From: Shinella sp. XGS7
GTDB taxonomy: Bacteria > Pseudomonadota > Gammaproteobacteria > Burkholderiales > Burkholderiaceae_C
Reading direction: 5' to 3'
Assembly (NCBI RefSeq): GCF_020535565.1
Contig: NZ_CP084758.1
Span: 1,019,501-1,083,500, forward strand
DNA: 64,000 bases
Part shown: positions 46,345 to 55,006 of the stretch, one piece after another
Position numbering within the stretch: position 1 is the first letter of the stretch
Layout: each line of letters starts with the position of its first letter
Program-made: the position numbers and the translations under genes
The notes under the pieces: model-generated
Databases searched by the model: none
The model's input: only the letters and a program-made list of their open reading frames with translations
What the model was told of the DNA's origin: nothing

Positions 46345-48702
46345 ATGAGCAGGCATTTCCACGCACGCGCCGGATGGACCGGTGCGCTCTTGATTTCGGC
46401 GGCGCTGCTGAGCGCCTGCGGCGGCGGCGGCGATGCCGGCCCCGCCCCGGTGGTGGAGGCGCCGACCGCCATCCCCAGCGAGCTGAGCATCAATGCTACG
46501 GCCTTGAGTGATGTGATGTCCGGCACCACATTCACCAGCAATGCCGCGGCCCTGAGCGGCCTGAGCCATCTCTGGATCTTTGGTGACGGCAGCACCAGCG
46601 GCGAAGCCAGCCCCAAGCACGACTATGCCAAGGTGGGCGACTACGAGGTGACGCTGCGGGTGACGAACAGCGCCGGCGCCAGCAAGGAAGTCAAGTTCAA
46701 GCTCAGCGTCAACAACCGCGCCCATGTGCGCGGCCTGGTCTGCTCGGCCGCCAATGACGGCGGCTGGTGCTGGCAGCAGCCCCGTCCTACCGGCACCAGC
46801 CGCGAGGACTATTTCTTCCTGGACGCCCAGACCGGCTGGTCGGTGGGGGACAACGGCGAGATCTTCAAGACTGCCGATGGCGGCAAGACCTGGGCCCGCC
46901 AGGACAGCGGCCTTCGCACCCGTCTGCTGGCCATCGCTTTCGCCGACGCCAACAGCGGCTGGGCGGTGGGCGAGTTTGGCGCCGTGCTGCGCAGCACCGA
47001 TGGCGGCAAGACCTGGAGCCAGCAGGCCCTGGGCCTGAGCGACTCGGGGATGCGCCTGCGCGTGATCGATGCCAACACGGCAGTGGCCTACTCGACCTAT
47101 GGCTACAGCCGCGTTCGCCGCACCACCGACGGCGGCAAGACCTGGACCGAGGCCAGCTTCACGCCCACCGAGGTGGGCAGTGATGGCACGCTGTGGAGCT
47201 TTGACGGCAATACGCTGAAGAAGTCCGCAGACGGCGGTACCACCAGCAGCACGCTCTACACGGGCAGCGGCTACAGCGAGCGCTTTCAGCTCCTCAGCCC
47301 GCAGCTGCTGTTCCTGCGCAACTTCAGCGCCATCTGGGACAGCGCCACCTCGCGCTACATCAACAAGCTGACCCTGCGCCGCAGCACGGACGGCGGCGCC
47401 AGCTGGACCAGCTACGAGGCCCAGGGGCTGATCGACGCCGATCTGAATTACATCGGCCCGGGTGATGTGGTCTTCCAGGATGCCGACCGGGGCTTTCTGG
47501 TGGCCGGCGCCACGATCTACCGCACGGCCGACGGTGGTCGCAACTGGACCAAGCTCGGCGTGCCGAGCACGGGCAGCTGGAGCTACAGCAGTGCCCGGGT
47601 GTTCGCCGGCGGCGTGCTCTATCGCAAGTCCAATGCCTACGACAGCAAGGACCACTTCATCAGCGAGGACGGCGGCAGCAGCTGGCAGCGCATCGCGACC
47701 CCGACCAGCGAGGGCCTGTACGACTACATCCCGCGTCGCCTGGGTGCGAAGAGCTGGCTGTGGGTCAAGGGTGATCAGGCCTATCTGAGCCAGGACGGCA
47801 TGCAGAGCTGGACCCAGGTGGGGGGCGTCAGCAGCGAGGTGGCCCAGCGCTCCCTGGTGGCAGCCTGGTTCTTCGATGCCAAGCGCGGCCTGGCCCTGAA
47901 TGCCAGCGGCGAGCTGCAGGAGACCAGCAATGGCGGCCTGGTCTGGACGACCAAGCTCAAGAACCTGGCCGCCACCGGCTATGGTGGCAGCGAGTTCCAG
48001 TTCCTGGCCAATGGCAGCAAGGGCTGGCTGCTGGCCGGCGATGGCAAGATCTATCGCAGCACGGACGGCGGCGCCAGCTGGGCCACGCCGCTGATGGGGC
48101 GCTACACCATCAGCGCCTTCCATTTCGTGGACGAGAACAATGGCTTTGCCCAGGCCTCTGACCAGAACACCGGCAAGTCCTGGCTGCTGGCCAGCAGCGA
48201 TGGCGGCGCCAGCTGGAGCGAGCGTGCCGAGCTCAGCGCCACCGGTTCCGCCCTGCAGTTCGGCAGCGACAAGAAGGGCGTGATCGTGGGCTACGGCGGC
48301 CGCATCCTGGCGACCGATGACGGTGGCAAGACCTGGGTGGCGCGCTTCAGCGGCACCGCGGCCAGCTTGAACCGGGTCCTGTTCAGTGACGCCAGCACGG
48401 TCTGGGCCCTGGGCGAGAGCGGCACGGTGCTCAAGTCCCTGGATGCTGGCCAGACCTGGAACCGCGTCAATGTGGGCGCCACGCAGCGCCTGAACAGCAT
48501 CCGCTTCGTCGATGCGCAGCAGGGCTGGATCGTCGGCGAGGGCGGCACGGTGCTCTTCACCCGCGATGGCGGCCAGACCTGGGTGCCGCAGAACGCCGGC
48601 ACGCAGAAGTCTCTGCAGCGCGTGTATGCGGTGGATGCCCGCAGCGCCTGGATCAGCGGCGGCGAAGGGACCTTGCTGGCCACCGGCACGGGCGGGTTCT
48701 GA
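46345..48702 (+). CDS. large lipoprotein with PKD domain and YCF48/BNR-type propeller repeats
   Basis: A 785-residue envelope protein. Lipobox LLSACGGGG is near residue 28. A PKD-like domain follows (residues about 60-125, LWIFGDGSTSGEASPKHDYA). After that come at least nine repeats built around DGGKTW or DGGASW with GWAVG, the pattern of YCF48/sialidase-like beta-propellers. YCF48 relatives assist assembly of membrane complexes, while many bacterial versions are surface proteins of unknown role. The ATG at 46345 has a strong ribosome site (GGGGAGGG); the frame opens upstream at 46099 and 46324. Confidence 0.85.
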   Translation: MSRHFHARAGWTGALLISAALLSACGGGGDAGPAPVVEAPTAIPSELSINATALSDVMSGTTFTSNAAALSGLSHLWIFGDGSTSGEASPKHDYAKVGDYEVTLRVTNSAGASKEVKFKLSVNNRAHVRGLVCSAANDGGWCWQQPRPTGTSREDYFFLDAQTGWSVGDNGEIFKTADGGKTWARQDSGLRTRLLAIAFADANSGWAVGEFGAVLRSTDGGKTWSQQALGLSDSGMRLRVIDANTAVAYSTYGYSRVRRTTDGGKTWTEASFTPTEVGSDGTLWSFDGNTLKKSADGGTTSSTLYTGSGYSERFQLLSPQLLFLRNFSAIWDSATSRYINKLTLRRSTDGGASWTSYEAQGLIDADLNYIGPGDVVFQDADRGFLVAGATIYRTADGGRNWTKLGVPSTGSWSYSSARVFAGGVLYRKSNAYDSKDHFISEDGGSSWQRIATPTSEGLYDYIPRRLGAKSWLWVKGDQAYLSQDGMQSWTQVGGVSSEVAQRSLVAAWFFDAKRGLALNASGELQETSNGGLVWTTKLKNLAATGYGGSEFQFLANGSKGWLLAGDGKIYRSTDGGASWATPLMGRYTISAFHFVDENNGFAQASDQNTGKSWLLASSDGGASWSERAELSATGSALQFGSDKKGVIVGYGGRILATDDGGKTWVARFSGTAASLNRVLFSDASTVWALGESGTVLKSLDAGQTWNRVNVGATQRLNSIRFVDAQQGWIVGEGGTVLFTRDGGQTWVPQNAGTQKSLQRVYAVDARSAWISGGEGTLLATGTGGF

Positions 48703-48729
48703 GCCCGGGCCCTTGGGGCCGCTTCTCGT

Positions 48730-48767
48730 GAAAGCCGATCCGGGCGCAAGCCGGATCGGCTTTTTTC
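48730..48767. terminator. rho-independent terminator after the YCF48-repeat gene
   Basis: Stem AAAGCCGATCCGG (48731-48743) pairs with CCGGATCGGCTTT (48751-48763) around a 7-base loop, followed by T residues. It lies between convergent genes and, given the A run on the other side, may work in both directions. Confidence 0.85.
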
Positions 48768-48782
48768 ATGAAGCTGTGGGCC

Positions 48783-49163
48783 TCAGCTCGGTGTCGGCAC
48801 CCCGGCCATGCGGTCGTGGCGCAGGAAGAACTGGCGGGCCAGGGCCAGCAGCTGTTTGTCGCTGGGGTGATCCACGGTCTCGTAGCCCACGATCTGGGCG
48901 GCCAGGGCCGGGCGGTGCTTCTCCACATAGTGGCGGAAGTCCTTGAGCGCGGTGTTGCCGCCGGTCAGCAGCACCTCGGTGATGCCGTTCAGGGCCGCGC
49001 AGAGCTCGGCATAGAACTCATGCTCGGTGCGCACGGCGCTGCCATGCTGCTTGCTGTGGCGGCTGCTGGCCTTGACCTTCTCGGCCTGCACATGCTCGGC
49101 GTCGAATTGCAGGACCTGGGCGCTGTGGTGGTCCAGCCAGACCACGGCGTGAAAGAGACTCAT
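48783..49163 (-). CDS. eRF1-like 'translational machinery' family protein
   Basis: A 126-residue protein. The opening SLFHAVVWLDHHSAQVLQF and the closing VGYETVDHPSDKQLLALARQ, plus FFLRHDRM, match a bacterial family usually annotated as translational machinery protein, structurally like the middle domain of eukaryotic release factor 1. ITEVLLTGGNTALKDFRHYV is the typical central strand. The biological role is not established. The start at 49161-49163 follows AGCGGAGC; the upstream frame extension is Pro/Ala-rich noise. It is paired with the DksA-like gene 56 bases upstream. Confidence 0.8.
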   Translation of the reverse strand: MSLFHAVVWLDHHSAQVLQFDAEHVQAEKVKASSRHSKQHGSAVRTEHEFYAELCAALNGITEVLLTGGNTALKDFRHYVEKHRPALAAQIVGYETVDHPSDKQLLALARQFFLRHDRMAGVPTPS

Positions 49164-49219
49164 GGTTGCTCCGCTAAGAGTTGAACAAGGGAAAGGGTGA
49201 AACGGGGCCGGTGCCGGGT

Positions 49220-49621
49220 TCAGAGCGTGTGGCGCTGCGCGCCGCGCGCACCCTGCAGCTCGCGCTCGGCCTGGCAGGCCGTGCAGCGCAGGGCCTGGGG
49301 TTGCAGGCGCAGGCGGTCGAAGGGCAAGGGCTGGCCGCAGTCGGGGCAATAGCCGAAGTCGGGCTGCTCCAGGCGATCCAGGGCGGCATCGATCTCGCGC
49401 AGGCCCTGCAGGGTCTGGTCGTTGCGGACCAGCTCCACATCGCGGTCGGCCCGATGGGCGGCCTCGTCCTCCTGGCTGAGCAGGGCCTCGTGGGCGTGGG
49501 CGATGCGGTCGCCGTCCTCGCCCAGCTGCAGGCGGAGCTCGCGCTCCAGTTCTCGGCGCTGCAGCAGCAGGGCTGCCTGCAGCTGGGCCTTCTGTCCGGC
49601 GGTGAGATGAGGATGGCTCAT
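49220..49621 (-). CDS. DksA/TraR-type C4 zinc-finger protein
   Basis: A 133-residue protein. An N-terminal coiled coil (KAQLQAALLLQRRELERELR) has the acidic turn region, followed by the C-terminal C4 zinc finger CPDC...CTAC (near residues 94 and 115). DksA relatives insert into the RNA polymerase secondary channel and alter initiation in the stringent response. The length is close to short DksA paralogues rather than the 150-residue main DksA. The start at ATG 49619-49621 is preferred over 49666. It probably forms a two-gene unit with the eRF1-like gene. Confidence 0.85.
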   Translation of the reverse strand: MSHPHLTAGQKAQLQAALLLQRRELERELRLQLGEDGDRIAHAHEALLSQEDEAAHRADRDVELVRNDQTLQGLREIDAALDRLEQPDFGYCPDCGQPLPFDRLRLQPQALRCTACQAERELQGARGAQRHTL

Positions 49622-49802
49622 GGCGGCGTTCAAGTCGTGGAGGGAGGGCCTTGGCTTGGGATCCATGCTGTCACCGTGACTTGGGTCGCGGCTTGCGGTG
49701 CATCAAGACCGGGGGCCTTGCTGGCTGCCGCTATATTTCCGCAGGGTCGCCCAGCTTGCCGCCAAGGCCGGGGGTGATCGGTCCAACGATCCGGGATGCC
49801 TG

Positions 49803-50582
49803 GTGCTGAAACGCAGACAGCTGATGAACGCGGCTCTGTGGAGCCTGCCCGCGACGGCCTTGTCGGCCGTGGCGCCGAGCGGCGCATGGGCCCGGGGGGC
49901 GCCGGTGCGCCTGGCCGCCAGCGAGTTTCCGCCCTATATGAGCGCGGCCCTGCCGGGGGGCGGCGTGTCCTGCCAGATCGCCATGGAGGGCTTTCGCGCC
50001 GCGGGCCTGGACTGCCTGCTGGAGTTCCGGCCCTGGGCGCGGGCCATGAGCGAGTTCCTGGCCGGCCAGTTCGACGGCCTGATCGCCACCTGGTGGACGC
50101 CCGAGCGGGCGCAGCAGATGGCCTTCTCGCCCGAGCTGGGCGTGGTGAACCGCTTCGGCTTCATGGCCCGGGCCGACCGGCTGCGCCCGGTGGACGATCT
50201 GGCCCGGCTCAAGGACCTGCTGATCGGCACGGTCAACGGTTATGCCAACCCCGAGCGCTTCGAGCGCGCCGGCCTGCGCCAGGAGAAGGCACTCGATGAT
50301 CTGAGCAATCTGCGCAAGCTGCTGATCGGGCGGGTGGACCTGGCCCTGATCGACAAGGGCGTGGCTCACCATCTGCTGCGCACCCAGCTGGCGGCCGAGG
50401 CCCGCCAGCTGCGCTGGCTGGAGCCCGAGGTGGGCGAGTACAAGCAGTACGTGGCCCTGCACAAGGCCGGCGAGCATCGCGGCATGCAGATGCAGGCGGC
50501 CCTGACCGAGGGCATGGCGCGTCTGCGCAGCAGCGGCGCCCTGGCCCGCCTGCTGCGCCAGGGGGCGGACTGGCAGGTCTGA
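49803..50582 (+). CDS. amino-acid-type periplasmic solute-binding protein (SBP_bac_3)
   Basis: A protein of 259 residues from the GTG at 49803, which gives a signal peptide with a basic head (LKRRQLMNAALWSLPATALS); an ATG at 49824 is an alternative. The mature protein has LAASEFPPYMSAALPGGGVS, LEFRPWARAMSEFLAGQFDG and ALDDLSNLRKLLIGRVDLAL, characteristic of family-3 binding proteins. No transporter genes are adjacent. It is related to the proteins at 21040 and 61079. A hairpin terminator follows. Confidence 0.8.
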   Translation: MLKRRQLMNAALWSLPATALSAVAPSGAWARGAPVRLAASEFPPYMSAALPGGGVSCQIAMEGFRAAGLDCLLEFRPWARAMSEFLAGQFDGLIATWWTPERAQQMAFSPELGVVNRFGFMARADRLRPVDDLARLKDLLIGTVNGYANPERFERAGLRQEKALDDLSNLRKLLIGRVDLALIDKGVAHHLLRTQLAAEARQLRWLEPEVGEYKQYVALHKAGEHRGMQMQAALTEGMARLRSSGALARLLRQGADWQV

Positions 50583-50611
50583 GGCGCGGGGCCGCCGCGT
50601 GAAACAATAGT

Positions 50612-50646
50612 GGGCGGCCGGGGCACTCCCGGGCCGCCCGCCTTTG
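50612..50646 (+). terminator. hairpin terminator after the solute-binding protein gene
   Basis: GGGCGGCC (50612-50619) pairs with GGCCGCCC (50632-50639), with an inner GGG/CCC pairing, followed by CCTTTGTT. It lies between the binding-protein gene and queA. The T run is weak. Confidence 0.55.
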
Positions 50647-50686
50647 TTCCTCCCGCTTGGCACGGGTCCGTCCGGCCCTCAACACC

Positions 50687-51766
50687 ATGTCCGATCTCTC
50701 CTCTTCCGCGTCCCGTGACTTCACGGTCAGCGACTTCGACTTCGAGCTCCCCCCCGAGCTCATCGCCCAACATCCCGCGGCCGAGCGCAGCGCCTCGCGC
50801 CTGCTGGACGGCCGCGGCAGCCCGCCGGTGGACCGCGTCTTCCGCGAGCTGCCCCAGCTGCTGAACCCCGGCGATCTGCTGGTCTTCAACAACACCAAGG
50901 TCATCAAGGCCCGGCTCTATGGCCAGAAGGCCAGCGGCGGCGCCGTGGAGGCCCTGGTGGAGCGCGTGCTGCCGGCCGGCACGGGCGGTGTGTCGGACCA
51001 GGTCTGGGCCCATATGCGCGCCAGCAAGAGCCCCAAGCCGGGCGCCCGGGTTAGCTTTGCCGACGGCGCCTTCGAGGCCGAGGTGCTGGGCCGCTGCGGG
51101 CCCGACAACGGCCTCTTCCATCTGCGCCTCTCGGGCGACGCTTTCGAGCTGCTGGAGCGCCACGGCCATGTGCCGCTGCCGCCCTATATCGAGCATGGCG
51201 ACTCCGAGGACGATGTGCGCCGCTACCAGACCGTCTTCGCCAAGGAGCCGGGCGCCGTGGCCGCGCCCACGGCGGCCCTGCATTTCGACGAGGGCGTGCT
51301 GGCCGCCCTGGCCGCGCGCGGCGTGAGCACGGCCCATGTGACCCTGCATGTGGGCGCGGGCACCTTCCAGCCGGTGCGGGTGGACAAGCTCAGCGAGCAC
51401 AAGATGCACAGCGAGTGGTTCGAGGTGAGCCCCGCCACCGTGGAAGCCATTGCTGCCTGCAAGGCCCGTGGCGGCCGGGTGGTGGCCGTGGGCACGACCA
51501 CGCTGCGTGCGCTTGAATCGGCCGCCCTGGGCGGCCAGCTGCAGGCCGGTGCGCGCGAGACCGATATCTTTATCACTCCCGGCTTCCAGTTCCGCGTGGT
51601 GGACCGCCTGGTCACCAACTTCCACCTGCCCAAGAGCACCTTGATGATGCTGGTCTCGGCCTTTGCCGGCTATGAACCCATCATGGCGCTCTACCGCCAT
51701 GCTATCGCCCAGGGCTACCGCTTCTTCAGCTACGGGGACGCGATGCTGCTGGAGCGGCGCGCCTGA
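50687..51766 (+). CDS. queA: S-adenosylmethionine:tRNA ribosyltransferase-isomerase
   Basis: A 359-residue cytosolic enzyme that makes epoxyqueuosine in tRNA from preQ1, a late step of queuosine synthesis. Conserved elements are [14 protein letters not shown] near the N-terminus, [42 protein letters not shown], and [15 protein letters not shown] with [19 protein letters not shown] is the C-terminal signature. The ATG at 50687 is used; upstream in-frame codons from 50657 are not conserved. No tgt gene follows inside the window; an ECF41 sigma gene is next. Confidence 0.97.
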   Translation: MSDLSSSASRDFTVSDFDFELPPELIAQHPAAERSASRLLDGRGSPPVDRVFRELPQLLNPGDLLVFNNTKVIKARLYGQKASGGAVEALVERVLPAGTGGVSDQVWAHMRASKSPKPGARVSFADGAFEAEVLGRCGPDNGLFHLRLSGDAFELLERHGHVPLPPYIEHGDSEDDVRRYQTVFAKEPGAVAAPTAALHFDEGVLAALAARGVSTAHVTLHVGAGTFQPVRVDKLSEHKMHSEWFEVSPATVEAIAACKARGGRVVAVGTTTLRALESAALGGQLQAGARETDIFITPGFQFRVVDRLVTNFHLPKSTLMMLVSAFAGYEPIMALYRHAIAQGYRFFSYGDAMLLERRA

Positions 51767-51787
51767 AGCGGGGCGCGCGCCCAAGCT

Positions 51788-51814
51788 TGTCACAAGCGGC
51801 CCGCGGTCTTCGTC
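51788..51814 (+). promoter_or_regulatory. ECF41-type promoter of the sigma factor gene
   Basis: TGTCACA at 51788-51794, a 16-base spacer, then CGTC at 51811-51814. This is exactly the published ECF41 consensus as I recall it (TGTCACA-N16-CGTC). It lies 76 bases upstream of the sigma gene start and shows that the sigma factor probably drives its own transcription. Confidence 0.85.
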
Positions 51815-51890
51815 TTGCTCATGAGGCGAGGACCGCCTCATTGATCGCCTTATCCACCGCCTTGTGGAGTGACTTGTGGGAGCAGCCTTG

Positions 51891-52835
51891 ATGACGACCC
51901 TGGCCGAGCGCGCCCAGCGCTTTGATCGCGAGCATGCGCGCAGCCTGAGCGCGGTCGCCTACCGCATGCTGGGCTCGCGCGCCGAGGCGGAGGATATGGT
52001 GCAGGAGGCCTGGCTGCGCTGGGCCGAGGTGGACGAGGCCTCGGTCCAGCATGCCGGCGCCTTTCTCTCGCGCACCGTCACCAACCTCTGCCTGGATCGT
52101 CTGGGCTCCGCCGCGGCGCGGCGTGAGCAGTATGTGGGCGTGTGGCTGCCCGAGCCCCTGCTGGACGACGAGGCCCTGGGCGCCTGGTCGCCCAGCCCCG
52201 AGGCCCAGGCGGAGTTTGCCCAGGACGTGTCGGTGGCCTTCATGCTGGCGCTGGAGCGGCTCTCGCCGCTGGAGCGGGCGGCCTTTCTGCTGCACGAGGT
52301 CTTTGATGTGGACTACGAGGAGCTGGGCCTTCGCCTGGCGCGCAGCCCGGCGGCCTGCCGCCAGCTGGTCAGCCGGGCGCGCCAGCATGTGAAGGCCGAC
52401 TACGCCCGCCGCGAGGTGCAGGAGGAAGAGGCGCAGCGGCTCTTCGAGGCCTTCAGCCAGGCGGTGCGCGACTTCGATGTGGATGCCCTGGCCCGGGTGC
52501 TCAGCGAGGACGCCGTGCTGCTGGCCGATGGCGGCGGCAAGGTCAGCGCCGTGCCCCGGCCCCTGCGCGGGGGCGCCCTGGTGGCCAAGACCTTCATCGG
52601 CTTTGCGCGCCTGCCCGCCAGCCGCGCCTGGCGCCTGGCGCCGGCGCGCATCAACGGCATGCCGGGTTGCCTGATTCTGGACGGCGAGAGCGGCCAGCTG
52701 GTCCAGACCATCGCCTTTGCCCCTGCCGCCGACGAGCGCGGCCGCATCGCCACCCTCTACATCCAGCGCAATCCGGACAAGCTGGCCGGCGTGATGCGCA
52801 CCCTGGGCCTGGCGCCCCCGCGGCCGCAGGCCTGA
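51891..52835 (+). CDS. sigJ: ECF41-family sigma factor (SigJ-like) with SnoaL-like C-terminal domain
   Basis: A 314-residue sigma factor. Regions 2 and 4 occupy about residues 1-170 (AYRMLGSRAEAEDMVQEAWL, then LSPLERAAFLLHEVFDVDYE). The C-terminal SnoaL/NTF2-like domain carries the ECF41 signatures WLPEP (near residue 85), DGGGK (near 220) and NPDKL (near 300). In ECF41 proteins this fused domain tunes activity in place of a separate anti-sigma factor. The start ATG at 51891 has GGGAGC upstream. Matching promoters precede this gene and the next. Confidence 0.93.
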   Translation: MTTLAERAQRFDREHARSLSAVAYRMLGSRAEAEDMVQEAWLRWAEVDEASVQHAGAFLSRTVTNLCLDRLGSAAARREQYVGVWLPEPLLDDEALGAWSPSPEAQAEFAQDVSVAFMLALERLSPLERAAFLLHEVFDVDYEELGLRLARSPAACRQLVSRARQHVKADYARREVQEEEAQRLFEAFSQAVRDFDVDALARVLSEDAVLLADGGGKVSAVPRPLRGGALVAKTFIGFARLPASRAWRLAPARINGMPGCLILDGESGQLVQTIAFAPAADERGRIATLYIQRNPDKLAGVMRTLGLAPPRPQA

Positions 52836-52895
52836 GCGACCTGGGCGGGACGGCGGGCGCTGGGCTCAGCGTGCCCCAGGGGCAGGGGCCGACGG

Positions 52896-52922
52896 CGTCA
52901 CAAGCGGGCCGGCCGCGTCGTC
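52896..52922 (+). promoter_or_regulatory. ECF41-type promoter of the carboxymuconolactone decarboxylase-like gene
   Basis: CGTCACA at 52896-52902, a 16-base spacer, then CGTC at 52919-52922. It differs from the promoter of the sigma gene in one base of the -35 element; the first seven spacer bases also resemble each other (AAGCGG). It lies 58 bases ahead of the ATG at 52981. Confidence 0.85.
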
Positions 52923-52980
52923 TTGAGAGTGAGGCGTCTGAAAGGCGCTTCTCTCCCCTCTCAACCGACACAGGACGACC

Positions 52981-53495
52981 ATGACTTCCCAGCACGAGTA
53001 CAGCAGCCTCCCCCCGCTCCCCGTCTCGACTACCTCAAGCAGTCGCCCGAGCTGTTCAAGAAGTTCCTCGAGTTCAGCCAGGCCATCGCGGCCGGCGGTC
53101 GCCTCGAGCCGGGGCTTTCGCATCTGGTGGACATCCGCGCCTCCCAGCTCAATGGCTGCGCCTTCTGCCTGGACATGCATGTCAAGCAGGCCAGGATGCA
53201 TGGTGAGCGCGAGCTGCGCCTGCACCATGTGGCCATCTGGCCCGAGTCCCCGCTGTTCAGCGCCCGTGAGCGCGCCGCCCTGGCCTGGACCGAGGCCCTG
53301 ACCCGCATGGCGCCCGGCGGCGTCTCCGATGCGCTCTATGCCCAGGTGCGCGAGCAGTTCAGCGAGCAGGAGCTGGTGGACCTCAGTTATCGGGTGATGG
53401 CCATCAATGGCTGGAACCGCATCAATGTGGCCTTCCGCGCCCTGCCCGGCGCGCAGGACAAGGCCTGGGGCCTGGACAAGGCCGGCCTGGTCTGA
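52981..53495 (+). pseudogene. carboxymuconolactone decarboxylase/AhpD-like protein, frameshifted near the 5' end
   Basis: The bulk of the gene is intact in one frame: RLDYLKQSPELFKKFLEFSQ, then the redox motif NGCAFCLDMHVKQARMHGE (CxxC with His), VAIWPESPLFSARERAALAW. It is the usual partner of ECF41 sigma factors and belongs to the AhpD-like family. The best start, the ATG at 52981 with an AGGACGACC leader, is in a different frame. One extra C in the C6 run at 53010-53015 joins them into 171 residues. Without it, a TTG at 52923 would be needed, giving an N-terminus unlike the family. A sequencing error is plausible. Confidence 0.82.
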
Positions 53496-53574
53496 GGGCG
53501 CAGGCCGGCAGGGCGGTGTTCAGGGACATCCGGCCTGGGCTATGGTGCAGTTCATCCCAAGCCAGGAGACCTTG

Positions 53575-53898
53575 ATGATCAAAGTCAGCGTGATGTATCC
53601 CTACCAGGCCGGCGCGCGCTTCGACCACGACTACTACCGCGAGCGCCACATGCCCCTGGTGCAGGCCCGCCTGGGCGCGGCCTGCCTGTTCTACACCGTG
53701 GACAAGGGTCTGGCCGGCGGGGCCCCGGGCCAGCCCCCGGCCTACACGGCCATGTGCCACATCCACGCCGAATCGCCCGAGGCCTTCCAGGCCGCCTTCG
53801 CGCCGCATGCCAAGGAGATCCTGGGCGATATCGCCAACTACACCGATCTGCAGCCCCTGCTGCAGATCAGCGAGGTGGTGGTGGGCGAGCGCGGCTGA
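53575..53898 (+). CDS. EthD-family protein
   Basis: A 107-residue dimeric alpha/beta-barrel-type protein. VSVMYPYQAGARFDHDYYRE and RHMPLVQARLG followed by a mid-region YTVDKGL match EthD, a family named for ethyl-tert-butyl-ether degradation but widely distributed with mixed functions. The ribosome site CCAGGAGACC precedes the ATG at 53575. It lies 79 bases after the decarboxylase-like gene on the same strand and could be part of the same transcript. Confidence 0.85.
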   Translation: MIKVSVMYPYQAGARFDHDYYRERHMPLVQARLGAACLFYTVDKGLAGGAPGQPPAYTAMCHIHAESPEAFQAAFAPHAKEILGDIANYTDLQPLLQISEVVVGERG

Positions 53899-53919
53899 CG
53901 GTTGGGGCCGAGCCCGGCC

Positions 53920-54342
53920 TCAGCAGAACAGCGATTCGCTGAAGTTCGGCGCCACCCCGGGCTCGAAGTCGCAGCGCAGGCTGGCGGCGAGCAGGCACAG
54001 CGGCTCGGGCGAGCCGGCCAGTTCCAGCTCCAGGCGCAGCGCGCCCTGCCAGCTGCCGGGCAGGGCCAGCTCGCTGAGCCAGGCCCTGCCGCTGCCCTCG
54101 TTCGCCTGGATCTGCAGCCGGCCGCGGGCGATGCGGCCCAGGCAGTCGCCCAGGGCCAGCCCCGGGCCGTCCAGCCGGGCTGCGCCCAGCCACAGGCTCA
54201 CGCCGCGCGAGAAGCCCGGCTGACCGTTCTGCAGCACATGGGCGGCGGCCAGGCGCAGGCGGGCCGGGGCGGACGCCTCGGCCCCCAGCTCCAGGCCGGC
54301 CAGCTCGCTCTCGGCCAGCTGCAGGCGCAGCGGGGCGCTCAT
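53920..54342 (-). CDS. conserved small protein of unknown function
   Basis: A 140-residue protein, Leu/Ala-rich, with no signal peptide or membrane helix. Alternating strands (LRLQLAESELAGLELGAEAS, GALRLELELAGSPEPLCLLA) suggest a beta-sandwich. No family recognised. Its ATG overlaps the stop of the cysteine hydrolase by 4 bases, so it is translationally coupled to that gene and may act with it. Confidence 0.65.
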   Translation of the reverse strand: MSAPLRLQLAESELAGLELGAEASAPARLRLAAAHVLQNGQPGFSRGVSLWLGAARLDGPGLALGDCLGRIARGRLQIQANEGSGRAWLSELALPGSWQGALRLELELAGSPEPLCLLAASLRCDFEPGVAPNFSESLFC

Positions 54343-54941
54343 GGCAGAGGCAGGTCCATCAGGCCCGACCCCGCGCCGCGGGACAGCCGCGCACTCAGCG
54401 CCTCGGTGGACGCGAGCCGCGCGCCGGCCCGGGCCAGCTGGGCATTGACCTCGGCCCGGATCTCGGCGGCGCTGCGGTCCGCCGAGGGCCAGGTGTTGTG
54501 CGCGTCCTCGGCCAGCTGCACCGCATAGCCCAGGGCCAGGGCCGAGCGCACCGTGTTGCTCACGCAGAACTCGCTCTGCAGGCCGCAGACCAGCAGCTCC
54601 GGCGCCTCGCCGTCACCCAAGGCCTGCAGCCAGGCGTCCAGCTCGGTGTGCTCGAAGGCGCTGGACGCGTATTTCTTGAGGATGCGCTCCTGCGCGCCGC
54701 GGGCCGGATCGGGCTGCAGGGCCTCGTGCAGCAGCCAGTGGGGCGTGCCTTCCTCGAACACCTCGCCGGGCGTGGTCTCGCAGTGCTGCACGAAGACGAT
54801 GGGGTGCTCGCCCTCGCGCGCGGCCTCCACCAGGGCGCGGGCGTGGGCCAGGAAGGGTTCGGGCGTGTCGATGGGCGGGCAGCGCTGGCCGTCGAAGGCG
54901 CCGCGCTGGATGTCGATCACGAGCAGGAGGCAGCGGGTCAT
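54339..54941 (-). CDS. isochorismatase-like cysteine hydrolase
   Basis: A 200-residue cytosolic hydrolase. The catalytic Asp is in LLLVIDIQRGAF near residue 9, the Lys in RILKKYASSAF near 85, and the Cys in ELLVCGLQSEFCVSNTVRSA near residue 120. The three form the isochorismatase-family triad. Members hydrolyse amides or vinyl ethers such as nicotinamide and N-carbamoyl compounds; this one's substrate is not evident. ATG at 54939-54941. Confidence 0.9.
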   Translation of the reverse strand: MTRCLLLVIDIQRGAFDGQRCPPIDTPEPFLAHARALVEAAREGEHPIVFVQHCETTPGEVFEEGTPHWLLHEALQPDPARGAQERILKKYASSAFEHTELDAWLQALGDGEAPELLVCGLQSEFCVSNTVRSALALGYAVQLAEDAHNTWPSADRSAAEIRAEVNAQLARAGARLASTEALSARLSRGAGSGLMDLPLP

Positions 54942-55006
54942 GGTGCGGTCGGAGCGGGCTGGATGGGTGCGTGCAACGATAGCAGCCGGCGTGGGGGCGG
55001 CCGGAT

